A DNA stretch of 64,000 nt. Origin: Cryptomeria japonica. Taxonomy: Eukaryota > Streptophyta > Pinopsida > Cupressales > Cupressaceae. The position numbers were made by a program, and so were the translations under genes. A model generated the notes under the pieces. The model ran no database searches. It worked only from the letters and a program-made list of their open reading frames with translations, and was not told where the DNA came from. The stretch spans positions 313,073,664 to 313,137,663 of the forward strand of contig NC_081414.1 of the NCBI RefSeq assembly GCF_030272615.1. Reading direction: 5' to 3'. Shown piece by piece: positions 11,927 through 24,765 of the stretch (positions are counted from its first letter, which is position 1; every line of letters begins with the position of its first letter).

Positions 11927-12929
11927 TCATTAGCTTAACTCTTCCATTGGTTGGAACACAAGTTTTACTCAACATTGCTCTTGACATATCTCCCATAAAT
12001 TGGCATCATACTAGTATTGTTCAATACATCGCCGTAAACAAATGATTCAAGCTAAGTTAATGTACCCAAGTTGAAATCAAAGGCTGTTTAGACAACATGT
12101 CAACCAAGTTGTCGGTCATGTGTTTTATACTTGACAATTGAACGAAATTGTTGTAATAACACAATTTATTTCTAGTGCCATTCATGCTATAATTTTGATT
12201 ATGATTGCATATATTAGTGGTTGATGGTTCATATAAAGAATGGTTTATCAGTTCATTATATGATACTTGCATACTTCAAGGTAGTTGGAAGCACGTAAAG
12301 GTGACAACGAAAGCCGTAAAATTTGATATTATCATCTTTTTGTAGGAAATTTAATGAACCACCCTCAATAGCCGATTAGAGTAACGCATACCATTATGAG
12401 TTTTCTTTTCCCAGATGGTTTTCCCTCATGATGGTCCAAGAAAAAACTCTAAAAAGCATATGTACCCAAGGGATACCCAGGGTAGCCAAAATAAGTACAC
12501 GGAAGGGGAAAATAAAACCAAAATAAAAAACAGGACATGAGTGGGATATTCGAAGGAATTTTTAAATGGATTGGGTGTCAAAGTACTCATTCATTGAAGC
12601 AGTGGAGAATGCAAAAAAAGACGAATCTCCAATGTAATGCAAATGTAAGATTTGTAGTTGGAAATATAATAGGGACAAGCAGTTGTAGCTAAAACTAGAC
12701 ACAATCGAAAATCATATCGTTAAAATTTATGAAAAAAATCATAGATGAAAAGGAATAATTAGTGATTAAATGGAAAACAAAGGAAGAAAGTCTTCATGTT
12801 AAGTATGTGATCGAATATGATAAGCATATGCAAAGTTTAGTGTCATAAATTGTATCCTTATACAATTTCATGCTCGCCTAGCCCTCACATTGGCGTTCTA
12901 GCCTCTGGTGCTCAATGCCTACTTTGATG
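11927..12929 (+). other. Intergenic, no clear feature
   Basis: On the minus strand 12057-12272 reads QLSSIKHMTDNLVDMLSKQ, weakly like the end of a Copia RNase H (T..Q.AD.lTK). Too degraded to annotate as a gene. The rest shows nothing. Confidence 0.4.
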
Positions 12930-13520
12930 CTTCTCCTACCATTTTGAAATCTGCATTGTCAACTCTTGATTCAACCACTGTCCTATTCTGAGTCCTGATT
13001 GATAGATCCGACTCACCCTAGGTGCCTTGGTCCTCCCAATCAGGACCCAAAATAGAAGCTCAAAATGGTTACCTAATGTGGGCGAGAAATTTGGCTCTAT
13101 GTTGGCTTGATTTGAAAATTCAAACATTTGATGCACAATTAAGTATAAAATGAAGCCTACCCCCCCGCTCCTCATTTGGTCATCTTGGAAAAACAAGGAA
13201 ATCATATGTGAGCTCTCAATTGAACTCTAGCAAGATCAATTCAAGTTTATGTGAGCAAGCATTCAAGTATTGATAAAAAATTGAAGGAGAAGGTGAAGTC
13301 AAGATCAAACGTTCAAGTTCAAGTATCCATGATCAACCTTCTATGAAGAAATTATAAGCCTTTGCATGAGTATTCAAGCATACTTCATCAAGGTATCAAG
13401 TTTAAGCATTTTTAGATTGCATATAGCCTTTCCCTCAAAATGAAAACATTATATTTCATTTCAATTCCATTCCATTTATCAATTCAATTCAAGGATAATT
13501 CATAAATTGGGGTTTGACCT
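12930..13520 (+). repeat. Possible LTR fragment with TATA box
   Basis: Moderately GC-richer block with a clear TATA-like box (TATAAAAT, about 13144), followed about 60 bp later by repeated caagcattcaagtattgat-type sequence. This resembles LTR promoter architecture. No partner LTR, PBS or PPT was found in the window, so boundaries are approximate and the call is tentative. Confidence 0.35.
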
Positions 13521-14254
13521 AAGGAAAACCCCCATCAACCAAACATATTTCCTTCTTTTTGTGTGCAAGGAATTGTCTTAGAAGCTGCGAGTGAGGAATC
13601 GAGCAGTGTAGATGATGACAATAAAACTCAGATTTTGAAGGTGCAAATAGAAGAGGAATAGGATGGTTGAATCCACTCGGTCCCGAGAATTTTTGACAAC
13701 CTTCCAACAATGGATTATGTGTATCATCCTAATCTGAAAAAGATCCAGTTTGTCTGCCCTTGATATTCAAGGACTAGGGGACCTTGCTTCCTTCAGTCTC
13801 GACAACTCAGCCTAAATCTTCCATCACATGTTCTGATCCATTTTCCTTCCTTAGATCTAGGTTTACAACTCTGATCGACATCTGGGACATTTTGTTACTA
13901 TTGTTTTATGTCAAATTCCCACTGTTTGTCCTAGTAGCATTGCAAACCAATCCTAATTACAATTCAATTTCAAATCCAACAAGGAAATAATTAACCTTAT
14001 TTGAATTCAGTCCTTTTAGGATTAGATCAATCAAGTTCAATTACCTTCCCTTAATGTTTTGGTGATCCCATGGAAATTAGTGGCTATATCCATTAAGGTG
14101 GTGAAACCCTAATTTTTAACACCAAACACAAAGAAAGACAAATTTTATTGAATGTGGAGGTTCAATTGAATCTCAATATGAAAAGATCATAACAAAAGCA
14201 AATAAGGCCAAAACTATACAGTTGAGTGTTACTTTAATATTTTAACTAGAGGGC
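13521..14254 (+). other. Intergenic, nothing recognised
   Basis: No supported gene; short frames only. Confidence 0.5.
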
Positions 14255-15940
14255 ATCCTACAACAGACTACCTTGAATATAATAGTTTATTATCTTTTGT
14301 GGGTGTTCCAAAATTTCCTCAAACACAAGTTGTCTTGTTGAGGTGGAAAAAAAAAGATGTATAGGAAAAATAAAAGAGTCAATCTTTATTGCATTATCTT
14401 TTGATGAAGTTACAATGATAGATGATACTTATTGGATATGTATACATGTATATACCATGCACAAACATGTCTACCAACCTCATCTACTATGTGTTGTTAA
14501 AATGAGGGAGAAACCCACAATGCAAAATTCGTTTGAACTAGCTAAGAAATCTTTGAATGGAATTGGTAATATAGACGATTTAACAATTGCAAAGAAGTTG
14601 GTATGTTTAGGAGCTAATGGATCTACAATAATCCAAGATCATAGAAATGATTGTTGTATAAAAATACAAACTAATTCTTGACCATACATGATTGCCATTC
14701 ACTACATGGCCCATAGAATGAATTTAGCATTTAAAATTATGAGCAAGTTTGATTCATTAGCTAAAGTTGAAAATTTAGTTCATGAGCTCTACCCATACTT
14801 CTACTAAAGTTCCAAATGGGTTGCAAAATTTCAAAATTTTGTTGAGGGAATAACTGCAGAAAGTAAGCTTTTAAAGGATGTTGATATAGATGGATCTCCC
14901 TACATGGACTAGTGCAACAAGTTTATGAAGAATATCAATCTTTGATTGCTTTAATGTAGGAACATCACGACTCAATAGACAAAGCTCCAGACCTTTTAGA
15001 TAGATTAAGTGATGTAGAGATTTATTTGGTATTCTCCCCATGTTGGATGAAATGGACATGCTTGTGAAAACAACCCAAGAAAGAATTATGCATTTTTTAG
15101 AATATACTAGACTACTTAAAATGGCATGCTTGACCCTCAATAAGCTATTTCTATTAAAGAAAACATCTATAAGTCTAAAATTTATTAGTTGGCAACTGAT
15201 ATTGGATGTGGACAATCCTACTTTTTTTTACAACTAGGGAGTTATGTATCTTTGTACGTGGATATGAGATACTAATTCACCATTGTACCATGGTCATTGT
15301 TGGGTGCTCTAGTAGATTTAGAGAAGTGACTTTTACAAGGGAAGTTTTTAACAAAATTCTTCTGTCCATAAGTACTATTTTAAAGAGCATGGAAAGAGCT
15401 GTTTCCACAGAGATGATAGATCTATTCCCTCAAGAAGAACTATTTGAAGCCATTGCTATTGTGTGTCCTCATATTTGATTCAATTATGAAGTGATTGATT
15501 TTCATAGGAGGTTAATGATCTTGATTGATCATTTTTTAGTAAGTTCACAATTCAAAATCAATGGAAAGGAGGTAGACAACATTTGAAATAAAGTTAATGT
15601 AAAGAGAAATCAACCCATTTTGGATCAACAATGAAGGAACAAATTAAGTTATTTGAGAATCCATTCCAATTGGGATAAATAATAAGGCTTGAAGCAACCT
15701 TAAGTCAGCGAAAAATATTACATGATTCAATCTTAGAATACTTCAAATGTGCTAGGTTATGTGAAACCATGATGTTAGGATTTGTGGAGGATGAGAGTGT
15801 TTTCAATGCATTGGGGTTCTTGAAATTAAAGATAAGAAACAAACTAGACAAAATTTTGGATAATTGCTTAAGGATGTTTACAAGTAGGTATGATATCCAA
15901 AGTTTTCCATATGAAAGGGCTCTCACTATCTAGAGGTCCA
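14255..15940 (+). pseudogene. hAT-like (DUF4371/TTF-type) transposase remnant
   Basis: Successive frames give pieces of one protein: IALSFDEVTMIDDTYWICIH (about 14390), KLVCLGANGSTIIQDHRN then a stop, then MIAIHYMAHRMNLAFKIMSK (about 14590-14750). LPMLDEMDMLVKTTQERIM follows (about 15030-15100). Last come DESVFNALGFLKLKIRNKLD and SFPYERALTI (about 15790-15930). The order matches the catalytic core and C-terminal dimerisation region of plant hAT-type transposases with zf-TTF/DUF4371: D near DEVT, HCMAHR-like motif, SVEDERTFS-like motif. Several frameshifts and stops make it non-functional. No terminal inverted repeats or 8-bp duplications were found. Confidence 0.75.
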
Positions 15941-16240
15941 CATGTGAGAGGAGAGGATTGTGCAACACTTCAAAGCTTGGTGGTAGTGGAACAAATGACA
16001 ATGATATAATGAATAACACAAGTTGTAGTGTTGAGATGCATTTAAATGGACATACACAAAGTGAAGAAAATAAATAATAGAATGAAGGTGACTCTCAGTA
16101 TCATGGTTAGATTGAGAAGATGAATTAGCAATTGGAATTGGAAGACATTTAGCATTTACTAGGTATTTATACATATTATTGTATTTCATGAATCATATTA
16201 CAAAGTCCAAACTATCATTTATGATATGATATATTTCTAT
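15941..16240 (+). other. Intergenic, nothing recognised
   Basis: AT-rich sequence between the transposase remnant and the LTR-like repeat. Confidence 0.5.
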
Positions 16241-17165
16241 TGTAAACGCCTAAATTTGTCCATACCTAACTACACTTAAATAAATTCTAGATCGACCTTT
16301 CATTAAAGCCACAAATAAATAAATACTTATTATTTATTTAATTCATCCTTTATCTTTACCCCTCACCCTTTACATTTATATAATCAAGTTTAACCTTCAC
16401 CTTCATCCCTCACCTTTAATTAAGTAATTTTAAATTTATTTAATTATTTCTAACCTTATCCTCCATGTCCTCTAACTAAATCAATTATTTAATACCTACT
16501 TAATTAATTGATTTATGCTGATTAACCTCTATTAGCATTTTCATTATTATTTAATTCCACTTCATCCTTAATCCTTGCCCACTCAATCCTAGCCCTTAAA
16601 TCCATCTACATGGATCAAGATATAAACTTGTCATCATGTGACATGTGTCTCCACCCTCTTGTTGCTCACACATGTGTGAGCATGAAAGGTCACCTCACAA
16701 CTACTCTATATCTCATAGACATGTCACTTTCCCAAGCCACCCTACCTCTTACACATATCATTGGCATGTCCCTTTCATGAGCTTCCCCATGTGTGAACAC
16801 ACTTAGCTCTTGCACATCCATTCTCCTTGTGAGACTTGTCACACGGCTAAGCAATCAATCCATGCCATCTCTCTCAATCAATCCTAGCCATCCATTTATC
16901 ATCACATCTTGGCTATTGATTTTCTTATAGAAAATATATAAATTGAGGCTTCTTCTCTTATTTTGACCGTCTTCTATTATCCTATCATTATGCTGCTATT
17001 TTATTCTATCAATTCTCATCTTAATATCATGTTGTTGCAATAAGAAAACAAATTCCACCCAACTACAACATCAAGGGAACAAATCAAGTGGAGAAGGGTG
17101 TCTCTACTTTTGCTCAATGCATGAGATGAGAAGGTAAAAGACAAGGTTACATTGTGTTTTTCGTT
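16241..17165 (+). repeat. LTR-like repeat, copy 1
   Basis: Starts TGTAAACGCCTAAATTTGTC. It is similar along its length to 35927-36840 (shared blocks include cttaaatccatctacatgga, tgaaaggtcacctca and aacaaatcaagtgga-like). Contains a TATA-like atataaattgagg about 170 bp from the 3' part. Divergence is roughly 15-20% by eye, so the two are old. No PBS or target duplication was identified; the right boundary is where similarity fades. Confidence 0.7.
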
Positions 17166-17275
17166 TCTTTTGTTTATTCATGTCTTTATCAATTTCTTCA
17201 TCTTCATTTTGGCATGATGAGACCTACATCTCTGTTACTAACAAAAAAATTGAGTTTTTGTTTGATTTTTTATGT

Positions 17276-17450
17276 TTTAGATTGTGGCTTAGCACTTGTA
17301 CCCTATGGTTTGGTGCCTCTGCTTACAAGATTAGTGCATGTGTTGTTACTCAGTGCCTCAATTATAACTTAGTGCTAGTAACCTATATCTTAGCGCTTGC
17401 ATGATTTGGAACTTGTGCCTTACACTTTAGCACCTTCACTTTTCTCTAAT
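17276..17450 (+). repeat. Degenerate minisatellite (ttagtgcct-type), part 1
   Basis: Recurring units of roughly 25 bp built on TTTAGTGCCT/TTAGCACTT. The same kind of units resume at 18190-18365, after an LTR-like insertion. Confidence 0.6.
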
Positions 17451-17659
17451 AATTTGAATTTCTATATTTCTTGTGTTCATTCTATCTTTTCTTGATTTTT
17501 TGACCAAATAGATATTTCAGTTGCCTAACTTACTTTTTTGGTTGAACAAGAATTTGAATAAATTGTAGCAAATTGATAGTGATTTTGCAAGATTCCCATT
17601 TCAGTGCTTGAGACCTATATTGCAATATTTTTGTTAGTCAATTATGTAATATTTGGCTA

Positions 17660-18176
17660 TGAAGGTAGCCAGCTAAGATCTAGAGGTCTAATGGAAAACA
17701 CATGAACAAGGGAAAATAATATGACAAGATAAATTGTATTCCTATAAATATTCAAACTAAATTGATCAACAGGATTGAATGGAATGAATTGTACATAGGA
17801 GACCCCTTGGTTAAATAGGCTAAGATGAGAATATAGGAGTGCATAAGATTAGTACAAGTGTCAAAATATTATGACATGAGACATAAAATGATAACTTATC
17901 ATCCCACCTAAAGTGGAAAAGTGATAGTGTGATAACATCACTAAATGTGGATTGCCCACCTCAGGTGGAAAAATGAAACCACAAAAGGTGGATGTGATAA
18001 TGTGATAAAGCCACTAAAGGTGGATGCGATAATGTGAAATGTGATAACATGATAACACCACCTAAAGTGGAGATGCTCTTAAAAGCTCTTATGTGATCCC
18101 TACATAAGCTTAAGTGACATGTAATTAAGACTTAGGTGAAGAATAACCAAGGTACAATACCTTAATTGCACCAACA
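17660..18176 (-). repeat. Diverged LTR related to the 51663-56593 element
   Basis: Collinear with the 480-bp LTRs: tgaaggtagccagctaagat aligns with their start, aagataaattgtattc with aagaataaattgtattc, cacctaaagtgg and aaggtggat with their box repeats. It ends in attgcaccaaca like attatttgcaccaaca. It lies between two blocks of the same minisatellite, so it looks like a solo LTR inserted there. I could not confirm a target duplication. Minus orientation follows from TGTTGGTG at the right end. Confidence 0.65.
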
Positions 18177-18189
18177 AAGTAACTAATTT

Positions 18190-18365
18190 TTAATTTTTTT
18201 AAGCTTTTGTACTTTAGTGTCTACTCATTATAGATTAATGCTTGTGTAGGTTGGTTTAGTGTCTGCATAGTTTAGCACTTTTTCTTTGTGGTTTAGTGCC
18301 TACATTGGTTGCTTTAGCTTTTGCATAGGCCAATTTATCATTTGCATGGTTTAGTGCATGGGCAG
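18190..18365 (+). repeat. Degenerate minisatellite (ttagtgcct-type), part 2
   Basis: Units such as tttagtgtctgcatagttta and gtggtttagtgcctacattg continue the pattern of 17276-17450. Confidence 0.6.
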
Positions 18366-19392
18366 AGTGTTCCTATCCCCCATCATGGAAAAGGTGCAAT
18401 TTTTTTCAGGCTTATGTTAAAGCTAACAATATTTTTCTTTGATCAATTCAACATCTAACCATCCTTGTGTAGATCAAAATCACTTGTCTAAGATAAAAAT
18501 TGAAGCTACCAACATCTTTCTTGCATATTTGATTGTCCAAAAATTTATTTTTTCCATTAATCTAGGAACACTTCATTTTCTTAGGATAAATTAATCATTA
18601 TATTCCATTTTTTATAAATTTTGTGATTGGCCTATGCTCTTCCCTTGCATGTCGGTGTGATGTTAGGTGATAAAAAGCCTTGCAAACTTTCACTTTTTAT
18701 TTTAGATTAGATTTGAGAGTTGTTACATACGTATCCTCTCCCCTTGTTTGTTAGTGCAAACTTAGGTACAAGAGAAACACCAATAGTATCCTTTTTTATT
18801 TTATTAGGAAAATTTCTTGGGGATTTCATCACCCCTAGGGACAACCTAAACTCTCATGTTCTGGTAGAGTATAATGAGTGCAGGGTAAATCAAAAGAAAT
18901 CCCTCTTAGAAGTAGAATCTTGTTAATCTTAGCTAAGCCCCCAAGGTATTAGCTAAGCCCCCAAGAATTTTATACCTTGGGGAAGTGAAGGAGGAGAGTT
19001 GGTTACCCTCTCCTCCTGAGTGTTTGACATTATTCTCTTTCATCTATAGATGTGTGCCTTATGTACCTTGTGTATTTAGAGGACTCTACTAGAGAACTTG
19101 TCCATACTAGTTTAAGACCTTTTAGTTGTTATTCCTTGTGGTGCATTGCTACTAGAGAGGGAAAGTGATTCAATTGTGTATTTGCATGATGAGATAGAGC
19201 TAACTTTGGGCAAGGCTAGTTCTGAAAAGGTAATAGGTGGAAGGTGGTACATGGCCTTATATTCCCTAGCTATCCATTTATGTGGTAATATGACACTAAG
19301 GGGATAAATTTCACAATTATACTAGAGTGGGGATGGATGTCAACCTTGTGAGTCTACAAGGAATAACACTCCTATAATAATTCTAGGCTTCT
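18366..19392 (+). other. Intergenic, nothing coding recognised
   Basis: Contains one short direct repeat (ttagctaagcccccaag twice, about 18927-18965). No gene or domain is supported. Confidence 0.5.
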
Positions 19393-22300
19393 ATGAGTTC
19401 TTGGTGTGTCTTGTTGTTCAAAATCAATGCTTCCTATCAATCTAAATTTCTCAATCCAATTTGTTTGTTTGTGTGTTTTCAAGTGAACCCCTTAGTCAAG
19501 CAAATTAGCCATCAAACAACCATCCAATATTTTCTTCCAAATATTTTATTCATCATTCTAATCCAATTCCTCACCCATACAAACCTCTCCAAACCAATCT
19601 TCCATCCCAAAATCAAAAGATTTAACAAATCCAAATCCAACTTCACCCTTCATCTTCTTCATCAAATCCCATTCTTCTAATCCTAAATCTATCTCTAATC
19701 CATCATCTTAATTTTCATCCCTTTTCCTTAAATAAAAATCCAACTCTCTCAACCAATCTTTCCTATGTTATCATATTCTTCTAATCTCCATCCTAATGCA
19801 AAACCCATATACAAACATCATGAATTGGTTTGACAAAATGATTTTGGAATTTCAAACATATATGTCAAACCTCATTCTTCAAACCATACCTGCAACCAAA
19901 CCAACCTCTCAATCATACCAATCCAACTTAACTATGCCTCAAAGTTACCTAACCTCGGCCTATTCATATATCTCACCCCAACCTACTTACCATGTCAATC
20001 TCATATCCTCATATCCATCTATATCTTCATCCATTTCACTTCAATAAGTTCTATCCAATCCCAATCCAACTCTTGGTTTTTATTCTTCCTCTACCTTTGA
20101 TAAGAGAAGTCCATCTTATTCCTCATCTATGTATCCATCTTCTCCTATATCCACATACCAATCCCCATCTTTATCTAACCCCTGGACATCAGTTCCACCC
20201 ATAATAAGCCTCTTTTACTACAATCCTTCAAACCATAATCCTAATCTTCCATCTATTCCCAATCCTCCATTTAATCCAAATATCCCTATAATCCCAATCC
20301 TCCACTTAATTCCCAAAAACTTAAACGTAATCCCCTAATCCATAATCCTAATTTTCCATCTAACCCATAAATCCCAAATAAATCCATCAAAACTACATCA
20401 TCTTCATCCTCCAAGTGCTTTTTTTGTGAAGTTATGCAAGCACTATTAGTAAAGGAGACTAAATATCTACCTCCAAACAAAGTTGTGAAAGATGACATAT
20501 ATCCACATCCACATCCATCCCCTTCAAATCAAGACAAACCTCAATCCTCTAAGATTCATGAATCTACCATCTCTCCATCCATCCAACTTGAAGAGTCCAT
20601 CTCATCCTCCATCACACCATCCTTACAACTCCAAAAGTTCCAGGATCTTGCTCCAAAGAATGCTAGCATATATTCCTCTCCACCTCAATATCAAAGCATC
20701 CCTAAGTCTGCACTCAATTCCATCCCATGATATCCTTCCATATCAAGATAAAGATGTCCCATCCATCCAACCCCTCATGATCCCCTTCCACCTCATTATC
20801 CCATACCCTCCACTCCATCTCAAGAAAAAAAATCCCTCCATCCAATGATCCCATTGCTAATAAAGACCAAGAAATCCCCCCCCCAACATACCCATCATGA
20901 TCCCATCCCAAGTCAAGATCAAAGTAATTTTTCATCTCCATTTCATGATCCTAATCTATCTCAAGATCCTAATATTACTCCTAATCCCTCTCATGGTCCT
21001 AAGCCTCTACAAGATCCCATCACCCCTATCCAAGCTATCCATTAATCCCATAGCTATCAACTTGGTTCTTCCATATTTATCCAATATGGTATTCTCCAAG
21101 AGCTTACGATTTCTTCCACCTCATATCCCCCTCAAAATGGACTCACATTTTGTTTCCAAACCAATAAGTATCCTATTGACAAAAGGATTTTTCAAAATAT
21201 GAGCTACCAAGTCAAAGGGTTAGGCCTCCATGAACAAGGCATATTGAAACCCCTTAAAATAAAAAAAAATCCAAATCTATATGGCCTCAGCTACCAAGCT
21301 CATGCTCAAGAAGTTGGTATTCATAACATCCATCCAAAATAACATATCATTTCATATAAATTAAAATCCTACCATCCCTCATATCTGTTTTAGTCCCTTA
21401 TGTCAAAAAGTCCACTCTTTCTTCATCCACATCCATTATGGGTCCTTATGTTCCAAAACCATATCCTTTATCCCTTCCATCCATCTTGGGTCCTTACATA
21501 CCTCCATCGACTTTTTCTCAAATTCAACCACTTTATCACCTTAAATCCATAATCAAGATCAACAAAGGAACACATATTGAATTCCATCCAACATTTTCCC
21601 TCCATCACCCCATTTGTAATACCTCCAAAACATCTGTCCTCATGCACCCATATCATTTCTATTGAAAACAATTTGGATGCCAAATCTATAATTCCTAAAA
21701 CCAAAAATTCACAAAAATCCTAGGATCAACATGTCCTATCAAAAAGACATGCTAAATAAAATAAAATAATGATCCTAAAGCAAGAAAAATCCAAAAGGTC
21801 ACAAAGGTTCAAAAAGAGAAAATAAAAAAAACTACGCAGATTCCCAGACTATCCATTGAATAAATACATCACAAAGCACAATCCAAATTGGCATCCAAAA
21901 ATGCTAATTTAAAAGCTTCCTCCACTCACATTTCCTCCAATTCTCCATCTAGAAATGTATCACCTTTGAACACCATTTTGGGCCCTTATGTTCCAAAATT
22001 CACTATCCTAAGTCTATCATATCCTTCATTTATTTTGGGTGCTTATACCCAAAACCCACATTTTATTCTCCATCTAATTCGAAATTTGTTTGTCCTTTAC
22101 AACTCCACCACCCTTCAGGGTGTGTGCTAAAATTGATCTTCCCAATGTCCTCGTCCCCTTATACACAAGTCTTCCAACATACCATCCATCATCCAATATT
22201 CATTCCCCATCCCTTTGTTCCTTGATCCAATCCTTTGCATAAATCCTTATCCTCCTCCATTTCCCATCCATTTCTACCAACGTCTATGAGAATATCTACA

Positions 22301-23290
22301 TTACCTTGGTCCATTATAACGAATCTTCAAGGGATACCATCCATGGAAATTGATGCTTGAAGTCCTTCCTCCATTATCATTTCACATATACCAATGAAAT
22401 TATCTTCCATAACCACTTAGCTACATCCTTATCCCCATCCACATCCATTCAAACTATTTTAAAAATTATGTCCAATGGCAAAAACCACTTCATGTGGCAC
22501 CTTGGGTAAGTACCATGATGAAACCTTGGTAAATAAGAATCACGTGTGATCCCTCAGCCTCTTGCACTCAATATTTGGGGGCAAGCTACATCAATTCTAT
22601 CCTATGATCAACATATGTTACTATACTTCATTCCCAATACATCATCCTATCCAAATCCATACTCCTTTTCCATCTTTGATCTCGACTATTTTATCCATAT
22701 TCTCCTTTTCATATCCCCATCGTGCATTCTTACCTTTGAACTTTCTCAAGCCAAGGACAAAATATTCATGCATGATTTGGACAATACAAGCTTTACCTCC
22801 TATACCATCCATATCCCTTATACATTATCCTTCCATCTCATACATATTTATCCATCATCCTTCCATCCTTACTTGCAATACCTCTAGTGTGGGGCATTTC
22901 ACTTTTTTGAAACATAGTCCTTGGATCTCCATCCTCATATCCTCCATCATTTATCCCTCCATCTCCTATCTCTATCTATACACTCAATCCATCTATATCA
23001 TATCCAGGAAATCTACCTATCGTCCCATCCTTTTACCAAGCCTTGATTTTCCCTTGTCATTGGTTCCCATCCATTCCTTCATCTTAGCCATCTTATCCTT
23101 CATGCAATCCCATCTTACCCAATCCATTTATCCTACTTCCATCCATCCAATCCAACAAATCCCAAATCAGTCCATCCAATGTAAATTAATCCTAATATAC
23201 GCAATCCAACCTTGCAATCTATCTCTTCATCCTAAAGCAATCCACCATTTTGATCGTAATCAGATGATAATCTAGTGATCCACCTTAATC
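19393..23290 (+). pseudogene. Ser/Pro-rich decayed coding sequence with G-patch-like segment, probably Gypsy-derived
   Basis: A long C/T-rich tract (atccatc, ccctcc words) whose plus-strand frames are rich in Ser, Pro and Ile and shift repeatedly. Near 19796 it reads MNWFDKMILEFQTYMSNLIL. At 21180-21318 it reads RIFQNMSYQVKGLGLHEQGI then LKPLKIKKNPNLYGLSYQ, fitting the G-patch pattern (MGY..G.GLG...QGI.EP......GLGY). A GPYVPK phrase recurs near 21440, 21495 and 21975. G-patch segments are known next to aspartic proteases of some plant Gypsy-type proteins, which is why I infer that origin. No intact frame exceeds about 240 codons, and the long ones are low complexity. Confidence 0.5.
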
Positions 23291-24765
23291 TAATTAACAA
23301 AATAGGGATGTATCCTTCCCAATCCTTGGGGTATGTATTGTTCTTATTGTTGACTTTTCTATCCTTATCATTGTTAATCAATCGATCGATTGATCGATTT
23401 TCAGCATGTCAAATTGCACATTCTAAAATGTGCAATTGTTTTTTAGTAGCACTAGCAACATAAACCCTCAAGATTAAATAGTTATCCATTTTAACTTTTA
23501 GATCATTTCACACTATCAACCATTCCATGTATGTAGGGCCATGTGAACTATTTTTTCCTCTAACCATTTTATTGCCCCATATGCTTGTGACACACTAAGT
23601 CCTCGAATAACTATTCATATTAATTAATTGATTCTTTTTATTATTGTCTGTATTATTTTAATGCCAATATTTTCATATGTTCAAGCTCTAAATATTCAAA
23701 GTCATATAAGAATTCTTGTTTTACTTCGTCAAGATCAACCTAAATAATATTTGGTTCATACTTACCATGTTGATCTCACTCAAACCCTTCAAGCATGATA
23801 TCAAATATATGAATCTTCTATACATTGTAAGTCTCTCGTGCGTTGACTCATAACATTCAATGGTGCAACTCTCTTGGTAGTCTAAACTAGGAAAATGAAT
23901 TATTAAGGACATTCATCTATTTCAAGAGAAGGTTATAAAAAAATATTTTTATTGTTGATAAGACTTGATATCAAAATGGTCATCAACAATAAGTATTTCG
24001 ATAATATTTATGATTCATACTAATTTAGGCCCTAATGATACACAATGTTTTCTTTTACATGCTATTTTTATTATGAGATTTCTTTTTATGGTCCTTTGAT
24101 TGTTTCATTTTATAAAGATTTCATAACAACATGTGTGGCTCATTGATTATAAATAATATTACATGGAGTGATTATCTATGATTGTATTATTCACATAAAT
24201 AGATACATAAATAAAATATTCCTTGATAATGGTGTTTGCATACACACATACATCAATAGAAACTATATAAGTATATAGAAGAACATCTAGAAACTATATA
24301 ATATGATAAAATATAACTAAACAATTAATTAAATAATCGTAACATTGTCAAAGTTCACAGCATAAATCACATGAAAGCTCAACACCATATATTTATGCAT
24401 TCAATAACAAATACTATCGACATAACAAAATTTAGAACATTAAATTCTTTAGGAGAATTATCTATTAAATTATATTGTAATTAACCTTTAATGACAAGAT
24501 TGTCTCCCATGTAGCTCAACATTAAAAAGTAAAAATTTAGATAAAAACAAAAACACACTAAAATATTATTTTATTTTTTGTCTGTCCACAATGCATATAA
24601 ATCACCTAGTTACCTTCAAATTCATTGTTGAACTTTCTTTTCCTCTTATCCTTCCTAGTCTGTTGACTAATTATATATTTTTTATTAGCCAAGAATGCCA
24701 TTATATAAGATTAAACTAGCTAAGCAACATATATATGATAAATTAAGGATATTATGATAAAATGG
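23291..24765 (+). other. Intergenic, nothing recognised
   Basis: AT-rich. Holds a perfect 18-bp palindrome, ATCAATCGATCGATTGAT (23377-23394). No gene supported. Confidence 0.5.

Noticed and set aside
12057-12272. Copia RNase H fragment on the minus strand
   Set aside because: Only a weak T..Q.AD.lTK-like resemblance; no second motif to support it.
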